Of a stretch of 64,000 nucleotides of DNA, positions 26,727 to 37,718 are shown one piece after another. The notes under the pieces are model-generated. The model did no database searches and was not told the origin of the DNA. It saw only the letters and a list, made by a program, of their open reading frames with translations. The position numbers and the translations under genes were made by a program. Source of the stretch: Nocardioides pini. GTDB lineage: Bacteria > Actinomycetota > Actinomycetes > Propionibacteriales > Nocardioidaceae. Positions within the stretch are counted from its first letter, which is position 1, and each line of letters begins with the position of its first letter. The DNA lies in the NCBI RefSeq assembly GCF_026712185.1, contig NZ_JAPPUX010000005.1, positions 543,553 through 607,552 of the forward strand. The letters run 5' to 3'.

Positions 26727-27815
26727 CTACACGGCTGGCTCGAGGGTGGCCAGGGACCAGCACCAGCCGGCAAGCTCGCGCGCGATCGCGGTGTTCGCGA
26801 CCGTGTGTGTCTTGTGCCGTCGGGTGTAGGTCGCCCAGCGCTGGTTGAGCCGGGTGTTGCCAGCATGGGCGCGCACGCGCGCGGCCTCGGGAGCTTGTTC
26901 CCAGCGGGCGCGCAGGACCGGGCCGACGGTGTAGCGGGCCTTGTGGTGCCAGGCTGCCTCGATCAGCAGCCGACGGGCGTGGCTGTTGCCGGTTTTCGTG
27001 ATCGAGCCTTGTCGGCGGGACTGGCCGCTTGAGTGCTCGGACGGCACCAGCCCGAGGTAGGCGCCGATGCCGTGCCCGTTGAACCGGTGCCAGTCGCCCA
27101 GCTCGACGGCCAGCGCAAATCCGGTCAGGGTCGAGATTCCCCGCAGGCAGCACAAGCGGCGGGTCACGTCGGTGAACTCGCTGTCCGCCGCGAGCTGGGT
27201 GATGAGCGCGTCGAGCCGGTCACGGCGCGCGACGGCGAACTCGATCGCTTCCAGATCGGCCTCGTAGGCGCATCGGGTGCCGAGCTCCTCGAACCGGATC
27301 CTGTGCAGCCACGCGTGGTGCTTCTTGGACCAGGTCTGGCCGCCGTAATACACGTGGCCATGGCGCAGCAGCAGCTTGCTCACCCGGTGCCGAGCCCGCA
27401 TCAAGTCGCCGCGGACGTCCTCGCGTGCACGGACCAGGTCGCGTGCTGCCTCCTGGGTGATCGTCGGCACCCGGACACTGGTGATGTCGTCGTTACGCAG
27501 CAGCTTGGCCAGCTGCAAGGCGTCACGGGCATCGGTCTTCACCCGGTCGCCGGCCGGACGGGACAGCTTCGAGGGCGCTGCCATCTCGCAACGGATGCCG
27601 GCGCTGGTCATCGCGCGGGAGAGCCCGAACCCGGTCGGGCCCGCCTCGTAGGTGACGGCGACCGGGCCCGGCAGCCTGCCCAACCAGCCGAGGACAATCT
27701 CGTTCGACGGGACCAGCCGCTCCTTGAACAGCTCACCCGTCATCGTGTCGATCGCCGTCGCGACGACCGAGCGTGCGTGCACATCGAGTCCCACACTCGT
27801 ACGCTCAGTGAACAC
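26727..27815 (-). CDS. IS110-family transposase
   Basis: 362-residue DEDD (RuvC-like) transposase. The N-terminal catalytic motif is SVGLDVHARSVVATAID, followed by TYEAGPTGFGL and KTDARDALQLAKLLR. The C-terminal Tnp_20 domain has LRGISTLTGFALAVELGD, AYLGLVPSEHSSG and ITKTGNSHARRLLIEAAWH with its catalytic serine region. Length and all motifs are complete, so the copy looks active. The protein begins MFTERTSVGL directly beside a palindromic end. Confidence 0.95.
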   Translation of the reverse strand: MFTERTSVGLDVHARSVVATAIDTMTGELFKERLVPSNEIVLGWLGRLPGPVAVTYEAGPTGFGLSRAMTSAGIRCEMAAPSKLSRPAGDRVKTDARDALQLAKLLRNDDITSVRVPTITQEAARDLVRAREDVRGDLMRARHRVSKLLLRHGHVYYGGQTWSKKHHAWLHRIRFEELGTRCAYEADLEAIEFAVARRDRLDALITQLAADSEFTDVTRRLCCLRGISTLTGFALAVELGDWHRFNGHGIGAYLGLVPSEHSSGQSRRQGSITKTGNSHARRLLIEAAWHHKARYTVGPVLRARWEQAPEAARVRAHAGNTRLNQRWATYTRRHKTHTVANTAIARELAGWCWSLATLEPAV

Positions 27816-27896
27816 CGGGGCCTCCTATGCCTGTGGATAGGTCGAGCAGGCCGCTCCTGCCCGACAACCCACGTACATGCATGCGAGAGGCCCCGG
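27815..27896. repeat. Nested inverted repeat at the transposase 5' end
   Basis: CCGGGGCCTC (27815-27824) pairs with GAGGCCCCGG (27887-27896), and GCAGG/CCTGC (27846-27860) forms an inner stem. The outer arm covers the transposase start codon region, so it may restrain translation from read-through transcripts, or be part of the element end. Confidence 0.5.
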
Positions 27897-27908
27897 CCTG
27901 CAACCCCC

Positions 27909-29138
27909 TCACCCCGAGGCGGTCACGCCATAGCGTCTGAGCGCCGCCCGAGCCACGTCGACCTGCCGGGTCCAGTAGCCCACCCAGCCCGCGCCGGCCA
28001 GGCAGAGGACGCCGACGGTGGCGCACGCGACCGCCAGCGGGGCGACGGCGGCGACCGCGCCGACCAGCAGCGGCCCGCCCGTGTTGCCGATGTCGCCGCA
28101 CAACCGCCAAGCGCCGAGGAACTGCGACCTGCCGTCCTCGGGGGCGGCGTCCGCGCCGAGAGTCATCACGATGCCCGACCCGAGGCCGTTGCCGCAGGCG
28201 ATGAGCGCCATCACCAGGGCCACCGACACCGCGGAGGTCGCGAGCGGCAGCAGCAGGCAGGCCACGGCCATCGACAGCACCACCGGCACGGCGACGACCA
28301 TCCGGCCGCGGGTGTCCATCAACCATCCGCCCGGCCACATGAAGGCCACGTCGATGGCGGCGGCGCCGGCGAAGATGAGGGACGTCGTGGACGCCGACAG
28401 CCCGACGTGGTCGGCCCACAGCGGCAGCAGGCTCAGCCGCAGGGAGCGGCTCACCCCGAGGATCACCACCGCCGTGCCCAGCGTGGCCAGCAGCCGGCGG
28501 TGCGAGCCGATCACCGTCCACACGCCCAGGTGACCCGTCGCCCGGGCGGCGGCGCGCTTCTCCTCGCCGAGGTCGGGCATCGTGGCCGCGAGCAGGGACG
28601 CGACGACGGACATCGCTGCGGCCAGCCAGAAGACGCTCGTCAGGTCGGAGACGGCGATCAGCGCGGCACCGATGAGCGGCCCGACCAGCACCCCGACGCG
28701 GTAGGACCCGCCGAGCAGCGACATCGCCCGCGCGCGGTGGCTGGCGGGGACGACGTCGATCATGAAGCCCTGCCGGGCGATGAGGAACAGCGTCCAGCAC
28801 ACGCCGCTGAGCAGCACGCCGGCCGCCAGGCCCAGGACCGAGTCGGTCAGGGCGGCGAAGACCATCGCGCAGGCGTCGACGAGGCCCGCGCCCACCAGCG
28901 CCCGCCGCTCGCCGATCCGCGCGACGAGCGCGCCGGACGGCAGGCTGGCGACCAGCTGACCGACGCCGAGGAGCGCCACGATCGCGGCCGCGACGCTGAT
29001 GTCGGCACCGAGGTCACGGGCCCGCAGGGCAAGCACCGGCAGCATCGCGCCGTGGCCGACGGCGGAGACGATCGAGGGGCCGTACGCCACGAGCCAGATG
29101 TCGCGGAAGCGGAACGTGACGTCCCCCGAGGTGCTCAC
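27909..29138 (-). CDS. MFS transporter
   Basis: 409-residue major facilitator with about 12 hydrophobic segments. It contains the motif-A-like loop SGALVARIGERRAL after segment 2 and a repeat of it in GGWLMDTRGRMVV after segment 8. The putative substrate is unknown. The start is GTG at 29138. The insertion sequence ends a few bases after its stop, so the element has probably inserted just downstream. The divergent neighbour is the M3 peptidase. Confidence 0.85.
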   Translation of the reverse strand: MSTSGDVTFRFRDIWLVAYGPSIVSAVGHGAMLPVLALRARDLGADISVAAAIVALLGVGQLVASLPSGALVARIGERRALVGAGLVDACAMVFAALTDSVLGLAAGVLLSGVCWTLFLIARQGFMIDVVPASHRARAMSLLGGSYRVGVLVGPLIGAALIAVSDLTSVFWLAAAMSVVASLLAATMPDLGEEKRAAARATGHLGVWTVIGSHRRLLATLGTAVVILGVSRSLRLSLLPLWADHVGLSASTTSLIFAGAAAIDVAFMWPGGWLMDTRGRMVVAVPVVLSMAVACLLLPLATSAVSVALVMALIACGNGLGSGIVMTLGADAAPEDGRSQFLGAWRLCGDIGNTGGPLLVGAVAAVAPLAVACATVGVLCLAGAGWVGYWTRQVDVARAALRRYGVTASG

Positions 29139-29219
29139 CCGGACACGCTACGGGTCGTCGCCCCGGACGTCGCCGCCCGTGCGGTGGAGCTCGTCACACG
29201 GCCGCCGTAGGCTCCAGAC

Positions 29220-31163
29220 GTGGACCCCCGGACCGAGACCCAGCCCGCTCCCATCGACCTCCCCGGCGGCGGTGACTGGCTCGCGTGGGTGTCGCAGCGC
29301 TGCCAGGACCAGCTCGACGAGGCCCGGCGCCAGGCCGGCCTGGTGAAGGCGGGCTCCTCGGACGCCCCGGTCGTGCTCGTCGCCTGGAACAAGGCCGAGA
29401 CCGCGATCGCCAACGCCGAGGCCGTCTCGCTCTGGGCCGAGGTGCACCCCGACGCCGAGGTCCGCGACCGCGCCGACGACCTGAGCCAGCAGGTCCAGAA
29501 GTACGTCACCGAGCTCGGCCTCGACCGTGACCTCTACGCCGTGTTCGACCGACTGGCGACCGAGTCCGACCTCTCCGGCCTCGACGCCGACGCCCGGCGG
29601 GTGCTCGAGCACACGCTGCGCGACTTCCGTCGCGCCGGCGTCGACCGCGACGAGGCCACCCGCGACCGGCTCCGCGAGCTGAGCGAGCAGGGGGTCAAGC
29701 TGTCCCAGGACTTCGGCCGCAACATCCGCGACGACGTCCGGTCGATCCGCATCTCGCCCGAGCGGCTGGCTGGCCTGCCCGACGACTACCGCGCCGCCCA
29801 CGAGCCCGGCGACGACGGCCTCGTCACGATCACCACCGACTACCCCGACCTCGTCCCGTTCATCACCTTCGGCGCCGACGCCGAGGCCCGCCACGAGCTG
29901 GCGCTCGCGCAGAACAACGTCGCCTGGCCGGCCAACGACGCGGTGCTGCAGCAGCTGCTGGCGGTGCGCCGCGAGACCGCGGAGCTGCTCGGCTACGCCT
30001 CCTGGCCCGACTACGACACCGAGGTGAAGATGATCGGCAACGGCCAGGCGGTCGCCGACTTCATCGACCGCGTGGGCGAGGCGGCCAAGGAGCGGGCCCG
30101 CGACGAGGTCGGCGTGCTCCTCGAGCGGAAGCGGGTCGACGACCCGTCGGCCGACACGGTCGCCACCTACGACTCGCGCTACTACTCCGAGCTCGTGCGG
30201 CGCGAGCAGTACGACGTCGACGGCCAGGTCGTGCGCACCTACTTCCCGTTCGAGCAGGTCCGCCAGGGCCTCCTCGACGTCACGGGCCGCCTCTTCGGCT
30301 TGGGCTGGACGCCCGTGTCCCGCGAGGACGCCGGCACCTGGCACGACGAGGTCGCCAGCTACGACGTCGACCTCGACGGCACCCGCATCGGGCGGATCCA
30401 CCTCGACCTGCACCCGCGCGAGGGCAAGTTCAAGCACGCCGCGCAGTTCGACATGGTCAAGGGCATCGCCGGCGAGCAGCTCCCCGAGGGCGTGCTGGTC
30501 TGCAACTTCAACCGCGGCCTGATGGAGCACGACGAGGTCGTGACCCTCTTCCACGAGTTCGGCCACCTGGTCCACCACGTCCTCGCCGGGCAGGGCGAGT
30601 GGGCCCGCTTCTCCGGCGTCGCCACCGAGTGGGACTTCGTGGAGGCGCCCAGCCAGATGCTCGAGGAGTGGGCGTGGGACGCCGACGTCCTGGCGACCTT
30701 CGCGCGCAACGAGGCGGGCGAGACGATCCCGGCCGACCTGGTCGCGGCGATGCGCCGGGCCGAGCAGTTCGGCAAGGGCCTCTACGCCGTGCAGCAGATG
30801 TCCTACGCCGCGCGGTCCTACTGGTTCCACGCCGGCGCACACGACGACCTCACGGCCTACGGCGACGAGCTGCAGCGCCGTTACTCGGTGTTCCCGCCCC
30901 TCGACGGTGCTCACATGCACTGCGCCTTCGGCCACCTCGACGGCTACTCGTCGGGCTACTACACCTACATGTGGTCGCTCGTGATCGCGAAGGACCTCTT
31001 CTCGGCCTTCGACCGCGACGACCTGTTCGCGGCCGACGTCGCGCTCGCCTACCGCGACAAGGTCCTCGCCATGGGCGGGCGCGAGGACGCCGCCGACCTG
31101 GTCGCCGACTTCCTGGGCCGGCCCTACTCCTTCGACAGCTGGGCCGCCTGGCTGGCCGAGTGA
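29220..31163 (+). CDS. M3 family metallopeptidase (oligopeptidase)
   Basis: 647-residue thimet-oligopeptidase-like zinc enzyme that cleaves short peptides in the cytosol. The zinc motif is TLFHEFGHLVHH with His445, and the third ligand Glu lies in EWDFVEAPSQMLEEWAW as in the M3 family. The C-terminal substrate tyrosines/glycines are in GYSSGYYTYMWSLVIAKDLF. The start is GTG at 29220. The length is usual for the family. It ends at a 16-bp hairpin shared with the convergent M4 gene. Confidence 0.93.
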   Translation: MDPRTETQPAPIDLPGGGDWLAWVSQRCQDQLDEARRQAGLVKAGSSDAPVVLVAWNKAETAIANAEAVSLWAEVHPDAEVRDRADDLSQQVQKYVTELGLDRDLYAVFDRLATESDLSGLDADARRVLEHTLRDFRRAGVDRDEATRDRLRELSEQGVKLSQDFGRNIRDDVRSIRISPERLAGLPDDYRAAHEPGDDGLVTITTDYPDLVPFITFGADAEARHELALAQNNVAWPANDAVLQQLLAVRRETAELLGYASWPDYDTEVKMIGNGQAVADFIDRVGEAAKERARDEVGVLLERKRVDDPSADTVATYDSRYYSELVRREQYDVDGQVVRTYFPFEQVRQGLLDVTGRLFGLGWTPVSREDAGTWHDEVASYDVDLDGTRIGRIHLDLHPREGKFKHAAQFDMVKGIAGEQLPEGVLVCNFNRGLMEHDEVVTLFHEFGHLVHHVLAGQGEWARFSGVATEWDFVEAPSQMLEEWAWDADVLATFARNEAGETIPADLVAAMRRAEQFGKGLYAVQQMSYAARSYWFHAGAHDDLTAYGDELQRRYSVFPPLDGAHMHCAFGHLDGYSSGYYTYMWSLVIAKDLFSAFDRDDLFAADVALAYRDKVLAMGGREDAADLVADFLGRPYSFDSWAAWLAE

Positions 31164-31179
31164 GCCCCCACGCGCGCCG

Positions 31180-31214
31180 GACGGGGCGGGGCAGCAGCGC
31201 TGCCCCGCCCCGTC
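31180..31214. terminator. Perfect 16-bp hairpin between two metallopeptidase genes
   Basis: GACGGGGCGGGGCAGC and its exact complement flank a 3-base loop (AGC). It is placed 16 bases after the M3 stop and 15 bases before the M4 stop, and probably terminates both. Confidence 0.8.
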
Positions 31215-31229
31215 ACGAGGTGCCGGACG

Positions 31230-33236
31230 TCAGGAGACGTTCAGCGTGGTGTCGTCGACCACGAAGCTGGTCTGGAGGGACGAGTCCTCGGTCATCGTGA
31301 AGCGGATGGTGACCGTCTTCCCCTTGTAGGCCGTGAGGCTGTGGGAGTACTGCGTGTAGGTCGCGTTGGTGCCCACGTTGCTGAAGCTGCGCAGCGTGGT
31401 GGCCGTGCTCCCGTCGACGACCTGCACCCGCATGGTGTCGTACGCCGTCGAGCCGCTCTCGGCGGTGTCCGTGCGGATCCAGTACGACAGCGTGGCTGCG
31501 GTCGCGGTGGACGGGATGGTCACCGTCTGGTTGACCGTCTCCGTTCCGGCCGAGCCGTTGCCGCCGAGCCAGAGCTTCCACGAGCCGGTGCGGGCCGGAC
31601 GGCCCGTGTTGTTCGTGATCGGGCCGGCGGTGCCGGTCCAGGTCGTCGCGCCCGACTCGAAGCCCGGGTTGCCGAGGATGTTGCCACCGGTGGGCGGGGG
31701 CGTGGTCGTCCCGCCGCAGGTCGGGTCGCCGGCCTGGGCCGGCACGTTGACCGCGTCCCAGGCGTTCTTGACGGCGTTGAACTGGGCGCAGGTGCTGTCG
31801 AGGTTCTTGGCCGCGGTGAGCGTCCAGGTGCGGTACTTGAGGTAGCTCGACGAGCTCGTCTTCATCAGCATCGCGTTGTAGAGGACCTTGATGGCGGCCT
31901 GCTCGCCGATGCCGGTGGTCGAGGTGCCGTCGCACTTCGAGACGCCGCCACGCGAGAGCAGGTAGAACCAGTGGTCGCCCGGGCCGGCCGCCGCGTGGAC
32001 CTCGGCGGTCGGGATCGAGCTGGTGTAGCACGAGGGGTCGCCCACGTTGGCCGGGTTGGAGCCGTCGCGGATCGGGCCCTGGCCGACGAGGTTGATCTCC
32101 TCGCCGATCGTGTGGTCGGGCACGTCGTACGGCGACGGCTGGGCGTCGTAGTACTCGGTGGCCGTGGCCAGCGCGTCACCGATGAACTCCTGCGTGCCGC
32201 CGCCGGAGATGCCGCCGGGGGTCTTGTCGTCGACGCCGTGGCCGAACTCGTGCGCGACGACGTCGATCGAGGAGATCCACTGGTTGGCGTTGTTGTGGCC
32301 GATCTGGACCTGCGTGCCGTCGTAGTAGGCGTTGACGTCGTTGAGGCCGACGCGGATCGGCACCCAGCCGCCCGAGCCGTTCATGCCGCTGCGGCCGAGC
32401 CACGACGACATCATCGACTTCATCTGCTGCGCGGCGTAGAGCGCGTCGACGCAGCCGGTCTCCTTGCTCGTCGCGTTGCCGTTGCCCCACAGGTCGTCGG
32501 TGCCCGAGAAGGTGGCGTTGGTGGCGGCGTCCTGGCACTTCAGGGTCGTCGCCGTCGGGTCGGTCATCGTGTAGCTGCTGCCGGAGCCGCTCGTCGCGAT
32601 GGGCAGCGGGTTGGGACCGGAGTACGCCGCCGTGCCGGAGCCGTGGGCGATCTGCTCGCGCGCCTCGAGCACGCTGCCGTCCTGGGCGTCGACCCAGACC
32701 TTCTGCCACGACACCTCGCCGGCGTCGGTGCCGCGGACCTCCACCTCGTAGGCCAGGCGGGTCCCGGCGTCGCGGTGCCAGACGACGAGCTCGGGAGCCG
32801 AGGCGTCGGTGACCTCGTCGACCTGGCCCTCGGCGACGGCGGCTGCGCGGGCCGCGGGCACCTTGGCGGTGGTGGAGGCGAGGTCGACGGGTGCCTCCTG
32901 GGCGACCGACGACCCGACGACCGTGCCGTCGGCGTCGGCGAGGACGACGAAGTCGCCGCCGACCACGCGCAGGCCCCCGTGGGTCCGCTCGTAGGCCATC
33001 GAGTAGATGCCGTTGTCGCCCTCGAAGGTGCCCGTGCGCACGAACGAGTCGGCAGCGGCGCGCTCGAGCGCCTGCCCGTGGCCCTTGACCCAGGCGCTGG
33101 CCGCCTGCTGGGCGTCGAGGCGGGGGTCGCCCGCCGCGGGTGCTGCACCGGCCGAGGTGGCGGTCGGAGCCAGGAAGGATGCAGCGACGGCGGACGCTGC
33201 GACACCGGCCAGGACGGCCGGACGGAGTGATTTCAC
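31230..33236 (-). CDS. Secreted M4 family metallopeptidase (thermolysin-like) with C-terminal jelly-roll domain
   Basis: 668-residue extracellular protease. A signal peptide (MKSLRPAVLAGVAASAVAAS.. with Ala-x-Ala) is followed by an FTP/PepSY-type propeptide to about residue 200. The catalytic domain has HEFGH at residues 329-333 and the third zinc ligand in GTQEFIGDALATATEY. The substrate-side HAAAGPGDHWFYLLSRGG completes the M4 pattern. The last ~150 residues (NILGNPGFESGATTW...) form a beta-sandwich carbohydrate- or P-type domain. The start GTG at 33236 gives the signal peptide; no good ribosome site is seen. Confidence 0.92.
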   Translation of the reverse strand: MKSLRPAVLAGVAASAVAASFLAPTATSAGAAPAAGDPRLDAQQAASAWVKGHGQALERAAADSFVRTGTFEGDNGIYSMAYERTHGGLRVVGGDFVVLADADGTVVGSSVAQEAPVDLASTTAKVPAARAAAVAEGQVDEVTDASAPELVVWHRDAGTRLAYEVEVRGTDAGEVSWQKVWVDAQDGSVLEAREQIAHGSGTAAYSGPNPLPIATSGSGSSYTMTDPTATTLKCQDAATNATFSGTDDLWGNGNATSKETGCVDALYAAQQMKSMMSSWLGRSGMNGSGGWVPIRVGLNDVNAYYDGTQVQIGHNNANQWISSIDVVAHEFGHGVDDKTPGGISGGGTQEFIGDALATATEYYDAQPSPYDVPDHTIGEEINLVGQGPIRDGSNPANVGDPSCYTSSIPTAEVHAAAGPGDHWFYLLSRGGVSKCDGTSTTGIGEQAAIKVLYNAMLMKTSSSSYLKYRTWTLTAAKNLDSTCAQFNAVKNAWDAVNVPAQAGDPTCGGTTTPPPTGGNILGNPGFESGATTWTGTAGPITNNTGRPARTGSWKLWLGGNGSAGTETVNQTVTIPSTATAATLSYWIRTDTAESGSTAYDTMRVQVVDGSTATTLRSFSNVGTNATYTQYSHSLTAYKGKTVTIRFTMTEDSSLQTSFVVDDTTLNVS

Positions 33237-33489
33237 TGGGGTTTTCCAATCATGAGTTCGCGCCGGACGACGCGAGGGTGGATTGGGGTGTTGCGGACCA
33301 GTGCACAAACTCGCAATCGGCCGGGGGGCCGTCAATGAGCGCCGATCTGCGGGTTCGTGCAACGCGAGAAGATGCACCGTTCGGCCGATCGTCGGCGGAA
33401 GTGTCCGATAGCCGGAGGCGGGCAGCCTTCGGCGGCCGATCATCGGATCGGCGCGGGCCGGGACCGGGGTGCGCGCCCGGCCGGTGCCC
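33237..33489. other. Intergenic region upstream of the M4 protease
   Basis: This 253-base gap should hold the M4 promoter and the end of the SGNH gene. A GGCCGGG/CCCGGCC hairpin at 33456-33482 beside the SGNH stop is a likely terminator. GCCGATC/GATCGGC pairs (about 33434-33452) are also present. No gene was recognised. Confidence 0.35.
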
Positions 33490-34200
33490 TCAGCGGCCGA
33501 GCAGGGCCGGTCGCGCGGGCGTCACCCCGGCGAGGCGGTCGGCGACGGCGTCGCCGAACTCGCGGTGCCCCCGGTCGGTGAGGTGGAGCCGGTCGTCGAG
33601 GTAGTCGAGGTCGAGGTCGCTGGTGCGCACGTAGGGGACGCCGTACAGGTCGGCGAGGACCGCGAGACGCTCGTCGACGCGCGGCACGGCGCCGGCGCGG
33701 AGCGGAGCCGTCGCGGGACCGACGACCACGACGCGGGCGCCGGCCAGGTCGGCCATCAGCTCGCGGAAGCCGCGGTCGATGGCGCGCGCGGGCTGGTCGT
33801 AGTCGTTGAGCCCGCCCTCGACCACGACGAGCGGGGGGCGTACGCCGAGCGCGGTCGGCGCGCGGTCGTGGAAGGACACCCGGCCGCAGCCGCTGGCCCC
33901 GGCGCTGAAGCCCGAGCCGGAGAAGCCGCGGACGTGGACCTCGCCCGGGAGCCGGGCGGCCCAGGAGCCGGCCAGGTCGTCCAGGCCGAGGCCGACCGAC
34001 CACGAGTCGCCGATCACGAGCACCCGCTCACCCCGGCCCGTCACGACGCCTGCGCGCTCGCGCGCGTCGAGGCGGTGCTGCTGGCAGCGGGTCGGGCCGG
34101 CGTCGGCGTAGTCGGCGACGTAGAACGCCATCAGGGCAGCGATCAGCACCGCGATGGTCGAGACGCCGACGACCCGGCGCAGGTTCCCCCGATGGAGCAC
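33490..34200 (-). CDS. SGNH/GDSL-type hydrolase, membrane-anchored or secreted
   Basis: 236-residue esterase/lipase-fold protein. The catalytic serine block is VLVIGDSWSVGLGL, block III is GGLNDY, and the catalytic Asp/His block is DRLHLTDRGHREF. The N-terminus has one hydrophobic helix (VVGVSTIAVLIAALMAFYVA), so the enzyme faces the outside. The substrate is unknown. The GTG at 34200 is the best start available; no strong ribosome site supports it. Confidence 0.8.
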   Translation of the reverse strand: MLHRGNLRRVVGVSTIAVLIAALMAFYVADYADAGPTRCQQHRLDARERAGVVTGRGERVLVIGDSWSVGLGLDDLAGSWAARLPGEVHVRGFSGSGFSAGASGCGRVSFHDRAPTALGVRPPLVVVEGGLNDYDQPARAIDRGFRELMADLAGARVVVVGPATAPLRAGAVPRVDERLAVLADLYGVPYVRTSDLDLDYLDDRLHLTDRGHREFGDAVADRLAGVTPARPALLGR

Positions 34201-34284
34201 GAGAGAAGTGTGCGGCCTCGAGGCCGTTCCGCGCAGGCGAAAACCCCTGAGATTCCCCTGACTTCGGCACCTAGGCTGCCGCCC

Positions 34285-35085
34285 ATGACGAGCGACGCCC
34301 TCCTGGTGGCCTACGACGAGCAGCTCCGCACCGACGCCGAGATGGCCCGGGCCGTCGAGGTCGTGCGGGAGGGGCCGCTCCTGTGGGGCGTCTTCGACCA
34401 CGGCGGCTTCGTGTCCTACCGCGACCTCGGTGGCGCCGACGGGCAGGCGCTCGACGCGCTCATCGAGCGGACGGTCGCCCACTACCGCGACGACACCGAC
34501 GTCGCGGCGTTCGAGTGGAAGTCGCGCGGCCACGACCTCCCCGCCGACCTCGGCGACCGGCTCGTCGCCCACGGCCTCGTCGCCGAGCCGCTCGAGACCG
34601 TGATGATCGGCGAGGCGTCCCTGCTCGCCGTCGACGTACCCCTCGCCGAGACGCCCGAGGGACCCGTCGTCGTACGCCGGCTCGAGCCGGGCCCCACCGC
34701 CGTCGAAGACCTCACGCGGATGCTCGACGCGCAGGAGTCGGTCTTCGGGACCGGTCGCGGCCCGTCCGTGGAGTCGTCCCTGGCCGAGCTCGAGTCCGCC
34801 AGCTCGGAGTTCTGGGTCGCCGAGGTCGCCGGCCGCGTCGTGTGCGGCGGCCGCCTGACCCCGGTCGCGGGCACCGAGTTCGCGGGGATCTGGGGCGGCT
34901 CGACGCTGCCGGACTACCGCGGTCGCGGGATCTACCGCGCCCTCGTCGCCGCCCGCGCCCGCTCGGCGGCGGCCCGCGGCATCCGGTTCATCCACTCCGA
35001 CTGCACCGACATGTCCCGCCCGATCCTCGAGCGCTCCGGGCTCCGGGCCGTGACCACCACGACGCCGTACGTCTGGACCCGCTGA
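34285..35085 (+). CDS. GNAT family N-acetyltransferase
   Basis: 266-residue protein with an N-terminal uncharacterised half and a C-terminal GNAT fold. The latter has FWVAEVAGRVVCGGRLTPV, the acetyl-CoA-binding turn LPDYRGRGIYRALVAAR and a final beta strand VTTTTPYVWTR. The acceptor is unknown. The ATG at 34285 begins MTSDALLVAYDEQL. It is divergent from the SGNH hydrolase gene. Confidence 0.85.
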   Translation: MTSDALLVAYDEQLRTDAEMARAVEVVREGPLLWGVFDHGGFVSYRDLGGADGQALDALIERTVAHYRDDTDVAAFEWKSRGHDLPADLGDRLVAHGLVAEPLETVMIGEASLLAVDVPLAETPEGPVVVRRLEPGPTAVEDLTRMLDAQESVFGTGRGPSVESSLAELESASSEFWVAEVAGRVVCGGRLTPVAGTEFAGIWGGSTLPDYRGRGIYRALVAARARSAAARGIRFIHSDCTDMSRPILERSGLRAVTTTTPYVWTR

Positions 35086-35129
35086 GCGCCTCGCGTCCTG
35101 CCGTTGTCGGTGTCCTGCCGCTGTCGGGA

Positions 35130-35147
35130 TCCCCGCTCGAGCGGGGA
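35130..35147. terminator. Palindrome after GNAT gene
   Basis: TCCCCGCTCGAGCGGGGA, a perfect 18-base palindrome 45 bases past the GNAT stop. It may help end that transcript. The surrounding bases also contain the near repeat TGTCCTGCCG/TCCTGCCG. Confidence 0.4.
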
Positions 35148-35240
35148 CTCCGGCTCCTGGAGGCCGTTGTAGCCGCCTCGAGGAGTCAGACTTCCCCTCC
35201 ACGTCGGCCCGGTTGCGGTCGTACGCCGCCCGGCTCCCGC

Positions 35241-35348
35241 TGCGTCATACCGATCGGGACGTATGGGTGCGGGTTCGTATGACGCACGGGGTCGGCGCCG
35301 GGAGCGTCATACCGATCGGGACGTATGGGTGCGGGTTCGTATGACGCA
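35241..35348. repeat. Tandem pair of identical 45-bp palindromic units
   Basis: Two identical 45-base units (35242-35286 and 35304-35348) are separated by 17 bases. Each unit is itself an inverted repeat: TGCGTCATAC and GTATGACGCA flank 26 bases in the first copy. They lie between convergent genes (GNAT and the Dabb protein), in the longest noncoding stretch nearby (35086-35371). Confidence 0.85.
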
Positions 35349-35371
35349 GGGGGTCGGGGGCGGGGGCGGGG

Positions 35372-35662
35372 TCAGAGCCGCGCGTAGTCGATCTCCAGGA
35401 AGTCGGCGACCTCGGGCACCCAGCGGTCCGCGACGAAGGCCGTGTGCACGGGGTGCTCGTTGTAGCCGTCGTACGCCGCCTGGTCGGCGAACTCCATCGA
35501 GAAGCCGAACGCGAAGTCGTTCTTCGGGCTCGTCTGGCGCAGCTGCTCGAACGCCGTGACGCCGGGGATGTCGGCCAGGGCCGTGGCGGCGGCCAGGAAG
35601 TCGGCCTCCTCCGGGGAGCCGGGGGCGTGGTGGAGCCGGAACGCGACGGTGTGGCGGATCAT
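35372..35662 (-). CDS. Dabb-domain (stress-responsive A/B barrel) protein
   Basis: 96-residue protein with the dimeric alpha+beta barrel pattern of Dabb proteins: MIRHTVAFRLHHAPGS at the start, FAFGFSMEFADQAAYDGYNE in the middle and HPVHTAFVADRWVPEV near the end. Family members range from stress proteins to small cyclases; nothing here defines the activity. It is divergent from the dnaK operon. Confidence 0.82.
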   Translation of the reverse strand: MIRHTVAFRLHHAPGSPEEADFLAAATALADIPGVTAFEQLRQTSPKNDFAFGFSMEFADQAAYDGYNEHPVHTAFVADRWVPEVADFLEIDYARL

Positions 35663-35753
35663 GCGCCAAGGCTAGGGGGAGCCAGGTCACACGAACTTCG
35701 TGTCCGGATCGGGGAACATCCGCGCCGGACCTGCGTTGTACCCCATGAACAGA

Positions 35754-35774
35754 CTTGAGTCAGACCGACTCAAC
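35754..35774. promoter_or_regulatory. HAIR operator (HspR site) upstream of dnaK
   Basis: CTTGAGT-N7-ACTCAAC, one base off the HspR consensus CTTGAGT-N7-ACTCAAG. It is 76 bases upstream of the dnaK ATG. It is known that HspR with DnaK represses such operons; hspR is the fourth gene of this very operon. Confidence 0.9.
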
Positions 35775-35849
35775 TGTTTTGCCTCCTCCGCCGAAGCGCG
35801 GCAGGATGGCACCGAGACTCACGTCATCCACACGCAGGAGGAACACACC

Positions 35850-37714
<1,865 letters not shown>

Positions 37715-37718
<4 letters not shown>

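Larger units (their letters stand above)
26498..27908 (-). mobile_element. IS110-family insertion sequence (IS1111-like), boundaries approximate
   Basis: A single transposase gene with a longer noncoding end downstream (about 229 bases) and a shorter one upstream (about 93 bases). IS110-type elements encode a structured bridge RNA in one noncoding end; in the IS1111 group it is downstream of the gene, which fits this layout. Weak subterminal inverted similarity exists between 26569-26592 and 27850-27874. Exact ends could not be set from the sequence alone. Confidence 0.7.
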
